Positions 60,945 to 64,000 of a stretch of 64,000 bases of DNA are shown here, piece after piece (positions within the stretch are counted from its first letter, which is position 1; each line of letters opens with the position of its first letter). The notes below the pieces were generated by a model. That model had not been told where the DNA came from, made no database searches, and saw only the letters and a program-made list of their open reading frames with translations. Location of the stretch: the NCBI GenBank assembly GCA_942492755.1, contig OW818640.1, positions 434,001-498,000 on the forward strand. The letters run 5' to 3'. This DNA is from Alteraurantiacibacter sp942492755 (GTDB taxonomy: Bacteria > Pseudomonadota > Alphaproteobacteria > Sphingomonadales > Sphingomonadaceae). The position numbers were made by a program, and so were the translations under genes.

Positions 60945-61718
60945 GTGGAGTTCACCGCTGCGGGCACATCGCGCCCGGTTCAGCGCGCATGGGTGCCCGA
61001 AGTGCCCGTGGCGCTGGAATTCAACGGCCTCGCCTATGCGGTGATGATGGCGACACCCGCCGACCTGCCCGATTTCGCGCTCGGCTTCGCGCTGACCGAA
61101 GGGCTGGCGCAATCGCCCGCCGATGTGGCGGACCTCGATGTGGCGGAGGTGGAGAAGGGCTGGATCGTCCGCGCCCAGCTTTCCGGCCTCGGCATCGACA
61201 AGCTGACCGACCGGGTCCGCACCCGCGTGGCGGAATCGAGCTGCGGGCTGTGCGGGATCGAGAACCTCGAAGCCGTGGCGCGGCCCCTCCCGCCAGTTGC
61301 CGCCCACACCGCGATCCAGCCGCAGGCGATCTTCTCCGCATTGGGCCAGCTGCGCGATCACCAGCCCCTCAGCCGCGCCACCGGCGCCGCCCACGCCGCC
61401 GCCTATGCCGACAGCGGCGGCCGCATCGTCTGCGTGCGCGAGGATGTTGGCCGCCACAACGCGATGGATAAGCTGGTCGGCGCAATGGCGGGCAAGGGAT
61501 TGCCGATGCAAGGCGGCTTCATCCTCTCCACCGCGCGCTGTTCGTATGAGATCGTCGAAAAAGCCGTCCGCGCCGGGGCGACCACGCTGGTCACCATCTC
61601 GCTGCCCACCAGCATGGCGGTGGAGCGGGCCGAGGCGGCGGGGCTATCGCTGTGGTGCCTGGCGCGGGATGACAGTGTGATTTGCGTGAGTGGTGGCGGC
61701 GGAAAAGCTCCGGCATGA
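60945..61718 (+). CDS. fdhD: Formate dehydrogenase accessory sulfurtransferase FdhD
   Basis: About 257 residues. The family motif ESSCGLCGIE holds the catalytic CxxC (C100 and C103 from a GTG start at 60945), with EDVGRHNAMDKLVGA further on. FdhD carries sulfur from a cysteine desulfurase to the Mo/W cofactor. The start is uncertain; GTG 60945 lies 4 bases after the fdsD stop, and no ATG precedes the conserved region in frame. Confidence 0.9.
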   Translation: MEFTAAGTSRPVQRAWVPEVPVALEFNGLAYAVMMATPADLPDFALGFALTEGLAQSPADVADLDVAEVEKGWIVRAQLSGLGIDKLTDRVRTRVAESSCGLCGIENLEAVARPLPPVAAHTAIQPQAIFSALGQLRDHQPLSRATGAAHAAAYADSGGRIVCVREDVGRHNAMDKLVGAMAGKGLPMQGGFILSTARCSYEIVEKAVRAGATTLVTISLPTSMAVERAEAAGLSLWCLARDDSVICVSGGGGKAPA

Positions 61719-62023
61719 GCCAGTTTCGAGAAATCGACCCTATTCTTTCTGGTTGGGCGATGACCAACGCAGTGCATTGGTACTCCGAATACCAGGACAC
61801 TGAAGTTCGGGCATTTTACTTAAAGCCAGAACGAGAAGACAGGGTGCAGATCGCGGTCGATGCTCCACAGCTCGGAAGTACAGTCGTCCGTATTGGACAG
61901 CTTCGCCAAGGTTTGTCACGTCTCAGCAGAAGCGAAGAATATCCGACGTCTGTATCCGACCTGTCAGAAACTCTCGACAGCGCGTTCAAAATTTCAAACG
62001 AATGGCTCGCTGAAAGAGAATAA
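61715..62023 (+). CDS. Small protein of unknown function at the end of the fds operon
   Basis: 102 residues from ATG 61715, overlapping the fdhD stop (ATGA). Composition is visibly AT-richer than neighbours, with codons such as CTT, TCT, TTA and GTA. The product has no signal peptide or membrane helix and is rich in Arg, Ser and Glu (SQFREIDPILSGWAMTNAVHW, then SRLSRSEEYPTSVSDLSETL). No family recognised. It may have been acquired separately. Confidence 0.65.
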   Translation: MSQFREIDPILSGWAMTNAVHWYSEYQDTEVRAFYLKPEREDRVQIAVDAPQLGSTVVRIGQLRQGLSRLSRSEEYPTSVSDLSETLDSAFKISNEWLAERE

Positions 62024-62067
62024 ACTGCGGAACAACTGATCGACGCGGATTAGCAGACGTCGCCCGC

Positions 62068-62529
62068 TCACCCCCGCCCAAACCGCTCCAGCACCTTGCC
62101 CGCCCACGGCAGGATTTCCTTGCGCGCAATCTTCCAGACGCCGTTTTCCTGCGCGACAATGTCGCGCACGTGGCCGCACCAGGTGACCTGCGGCGGATCG
62201 CCGAGGTGGAACACGGTGGACATTGCGTAGCTCAGCACCTCCCATTGTCCCTCCCCCGCAGGGTTGAAGATGAGGTTGGAGAAGCGGTGCTGGTGGCCGG
62301 GGAAGTCCGCCCGGTCGTGGAACTTCAGCACCAGCGTGCGGATTTCGTCGCGCCCCTTGCAGATCTCGATCCCACGCGCCTCGCTCTCCTCCACCGCCTC
62401 GCCGTCAGTGGTGTAACAATCGAGGTAGCCCTCGGTGTCGCCCACATCGAGCGCACGGTAGTAGCGGGCGAAGAGGTCCATAATGGCCAGTTCGTCGGCA
62501 GGGTCAGGTCGAAGTTCGGGGCGTATCAT
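62068..62529 (-). CDS. SnoaL-like / NTF2-fold protein, second copy
   Basis: 153 residues from ATG 62529. NTF2-type opening PADELAIMDLFARYYRALDVGDTEGYLDCYTTDGEAVEES and a C-terminal GVWKIARKEILPW. Its ATG overlaps the stop of the MFS gene (ATGA), so they are translated together. Compare the SnoaL/MFS pair at 30.7-32.7 kb, where the two genes are divergent. The reaction is unknown. Confidence 0.85.
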   Translation of the reverse strand: MIRPELRPDPADELAIMDLFARYYRALDVGDTEGYLDCYTTDGEAVEESEARGIEICKGRDEIRTLVLKFHDRADFPGHQHRFSNLIFNPAGEGQWEVLSYAMSTVFHLGDPPQVTWCGHVRDIVAQENGVWKIARKEILPWAGKVLERFGRG

Positions 62530-63782
62530 GCGGGTACTCCGGTTTGGCGGGCGACAATGCGCGGGGCGGTCTCGCGCAGGAACAGGGCGGCAATCGCGCC
62601 GATCACGGCCAGCGCGGCGAGCAGCCAGCACACCGCCTGCAAGCCATATATATCGGACAGGCGACCCGCCAGGCTTGGGGCGATCACGCCGCCGAGGATC
62701 TCGCCCACGCCCATCACGATGCCCATCGCGGTCGCCGCTTGGCCGGGGCTGACGCTCTCGACCGGCACGGTGGCCATGAACATCGGGAAGATGCCGTTGA
62801 ACATCCACCCGGCAAAGAAGATCATGCCCAGCACCAGCGCCGGACCGTCATAATACAGCGCGCCCAGCGGCAGGATCACCCCGCCCAGCGTAAACAGCGC
62901 CATCACCGGGCGCCGCCCATAAATGTCCGACAGCCACGGGATGAGGAAGCTGCACACCGCGCTCGCCACGCCCAGCACCGCCATCAGGCCCGCCGCCGTG
63001 CCATCGCCGATCCCGCGCAACTGGATCAGCACCAGCGGCAGGAAGGCCCAGGTGACGACAAGGTATGCGACCAGCACCACCGCCATGAACGAACAGACGA
63101 TAACGTTGCGGTTGCGCAGCACCTCCATCACCGGCGCGCGCTGGCCCGCCACGCGCGGCGCAGGCGGCGGCAGCTTGCGCTCGATCACATAGAGCCAGAT
63201 CAGCAGGGCGGAGATAAGGCCGGGGATCGCGGCGATGAAGAAGGCATTGCGCCAGCCCCAGGCCAGCGCGATCGGCACCAGGATCAGCGGGGCGAGGGTA
63301 GAGCCCATCAGGCTGGACCCCAGGTTCTGCGTCACCCCCATCGCCACGCCGCGATGCTTGGGATCAACCTCTGCCGCCACCATCGCGTGGGACAGCGGCA
63401 TGACCCCGCCTTCCGAAAGCCCCATCAGCAGGCGCGCGGCCAGCAGCATCAGAAAGCTGGTGGCGAGGCCAGACACCACCGAGCACAAGGCGAACATGAC
63501 GGTCGAAATGATGATGATGATCTTGCGCCGCTGCAGCTTGTCCGACAGCCAGCCGACAAAGATCGCCGCCAGCGCCCAGGTCAGCGACAAGGCCGATCCC
63601 AGCAGGCCGACCTGCGTATAGCTCAACCCCAGATCAGGCTGGATATAGGGCATCAGGAAGTTCAGGGCGTTGCGATCGAAGAACAGGATGCCGAAATTGA
63701 TGCACAACAGCGTCACCAGCAGCACCTGGTAGCGGCCGGTCGAACGCCCTGCTGATTGCCCTGCTGATTGGACTGCTTCCAT
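62526..63782 (-). CDS. MFS transporter
   Basis: 418 residues from ATG 63782, the second of two adjacent ATGs after GGGGGAGGG (63785 is the other). Twelve predicted helices; VTLLCINFGILFFDRNALNFLMPYI and FVGWLSDKLQRRKIIIIIST are the usual MFS first-helix and loop 2-3 patterns. Resembles sugar-acid/aromatic acid:H+ symporters. Translation ends inside the SnoaL-like gene start. It faces the right end of the window. Confidence 0.89.
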   Translation of the reverse strand: MEAVQSAGQSAGRSTGRYQVLLVTLLCINFGILFFDRNALNFLMPYIQPDLGLSYTQVGLLGSALSLTWALAAIFVGWLSDKLQRRKIIIIISTVMFALCSVVSGLATSFLMLLAARLLMGLSEGGVMPLSHAMVAAEVDPKHRGVAMGVTQNLGSSLMGSTLAPLILVPIALAWGWRNAFFIAAIPGLISALLIWLYVIERKLPPPAPRVAGQRAPVMEVLRNRNVIVCSFMAVVLVAYLVVTWAFLPLVLIQLRGIGDGTAAGLMAVLGVASAVCSFLIPWLSDIYGRRPVMALFTLGGVILPLGALYYDGPALVLGMIFFAGWMFNGIFPMFMATVPVESVSPGQAATAMGIVMGVGEILGGVIAPSLAGRLSDIYGLQAVCWLLAALAVIGAIAALFLRETAPRIVARQTGVPA

Positions 63783-64000
63783 CATCCCTCCCCCGCGGCC
63801 CGCGATTTTTTGCGGGTCCACCAGGCGGTCATCCCATGATTTGCCCCGGCTGGAAAGCCTGCCTGATCATGGACCAACCCACCCGCATCACCAGCCGGCA
63901 GGCGGCCGACCGGGTGGAGCGGGGGCATTACGAAAAATGCCCTGTTTTCAGACAATTTTACCCAGGATTAACTTTGGTCAGGCAAAAATACGGGGATCAA
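63783..64000. other. Right-end region without a convincing gene
   Basis: 218 bases upstream of the MFS gene. Composition falls off in GC toward the end, with several A/T runs (for example AAAAATG and TTTTC). A plus-strand frame from ATG 63869 stays open to the window edge but lacks a ribosome-binding site and recognisable protein features. Probably a promoter region for the MFS gene and for something beyond the window. Confidence 0.45.

Noticed and set aside
63869..64000. Open plus-strand frame from ATG at the right end of the window
   Set aside because: No ribosome-binding site, biased toward codons unlike the rest of the window and no protein character; cannot be judged because it is cut by the edge.

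Overview
The window is GC-rich, densely packed alphaproteobacterial chromosome, most like a sphingomonad (Sphingomonadales: Novosphingobium, Sphingobium or Erythrobacteraceae type). The evidence is the lignostilbene-dioxygenase and LigW-type aromatic catabolism, the glutathione-dependent formaldehyde route ending in an NAD-linked FdsGBAD formate dehydrogenase, the SDHAF4-like protein, and the spinster-like and AAHS-type MFS carriers. No ribosomal RNA, CRISPR array, transposase or phage gene was seen. Assignments rest on reading motifs and family knowledge from memory; no database search was run.

Layout. 1-5 kb: the 5' part of a tonB-like gene, an OmpR-type response regulator and histidine kinase with a lipoprotein, a Tat-exported sulfatase, and a MarR regulator with a perfect palindrome in front of it. 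5.2-12.1 kb: a periplasmic PQQ dehydrogenase, then a four-gene cassette: a membrane TIR/TolB-N/TPR protein, a 44-residue lipoprotein, an exported trypsin-like protease and an exported paralogue that has lost two catalytic residues. The cassette lies between two ~92% identical 62-bp direct repeats derived from the 3' end of the PQQ dehydrogenase gene, and it ends at tRNA-Lys(UUU). This is the best candidate in the window for an undescribed system. 12.1-30.6 kb: housekeeping genes (folK, a carbamoylputrescine amidase, msrA, rsmB, an SDHAF4-like gene, hemH, an isoquinoline-oxidoreductase-like Mo protein, mrp, hflKC, degP, a class A PBP, msrB, a GST).

30.6-62 kb: an accessory catabolic region that reads as lignin-derived aromatic dimer metabolism. 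It has an aldehyde dehydrogenase, a VAO-family flavoprotein, a LigW-type decarboxylase, an O-methyltransferase, an NmrA-like reductase, a benzoylformate-decarboxylase-like ThDP enzyme, a lignostilbene dioxygenase with an adjacent MarR gene, and several MFS carriers. It continues into formaldehyde disposal: frmA, three tandem VOC genes, fghA, fdsG-fdsB-mobA-fdsA-fdsD, fdhD and a small unknown gene, nearly all overlapping or a few bases apart. A plausible joint role is cleavage of methoxylated stilbene-type dimers to vanillin-like aldehydes, their oxidation and decarboxylation, and conversion of released formaldehyde to CO2 with NADH formation. 62-64 kb: a SnoaL-like protein overlapping an MFS transporter, then apparently non-coding sequence.
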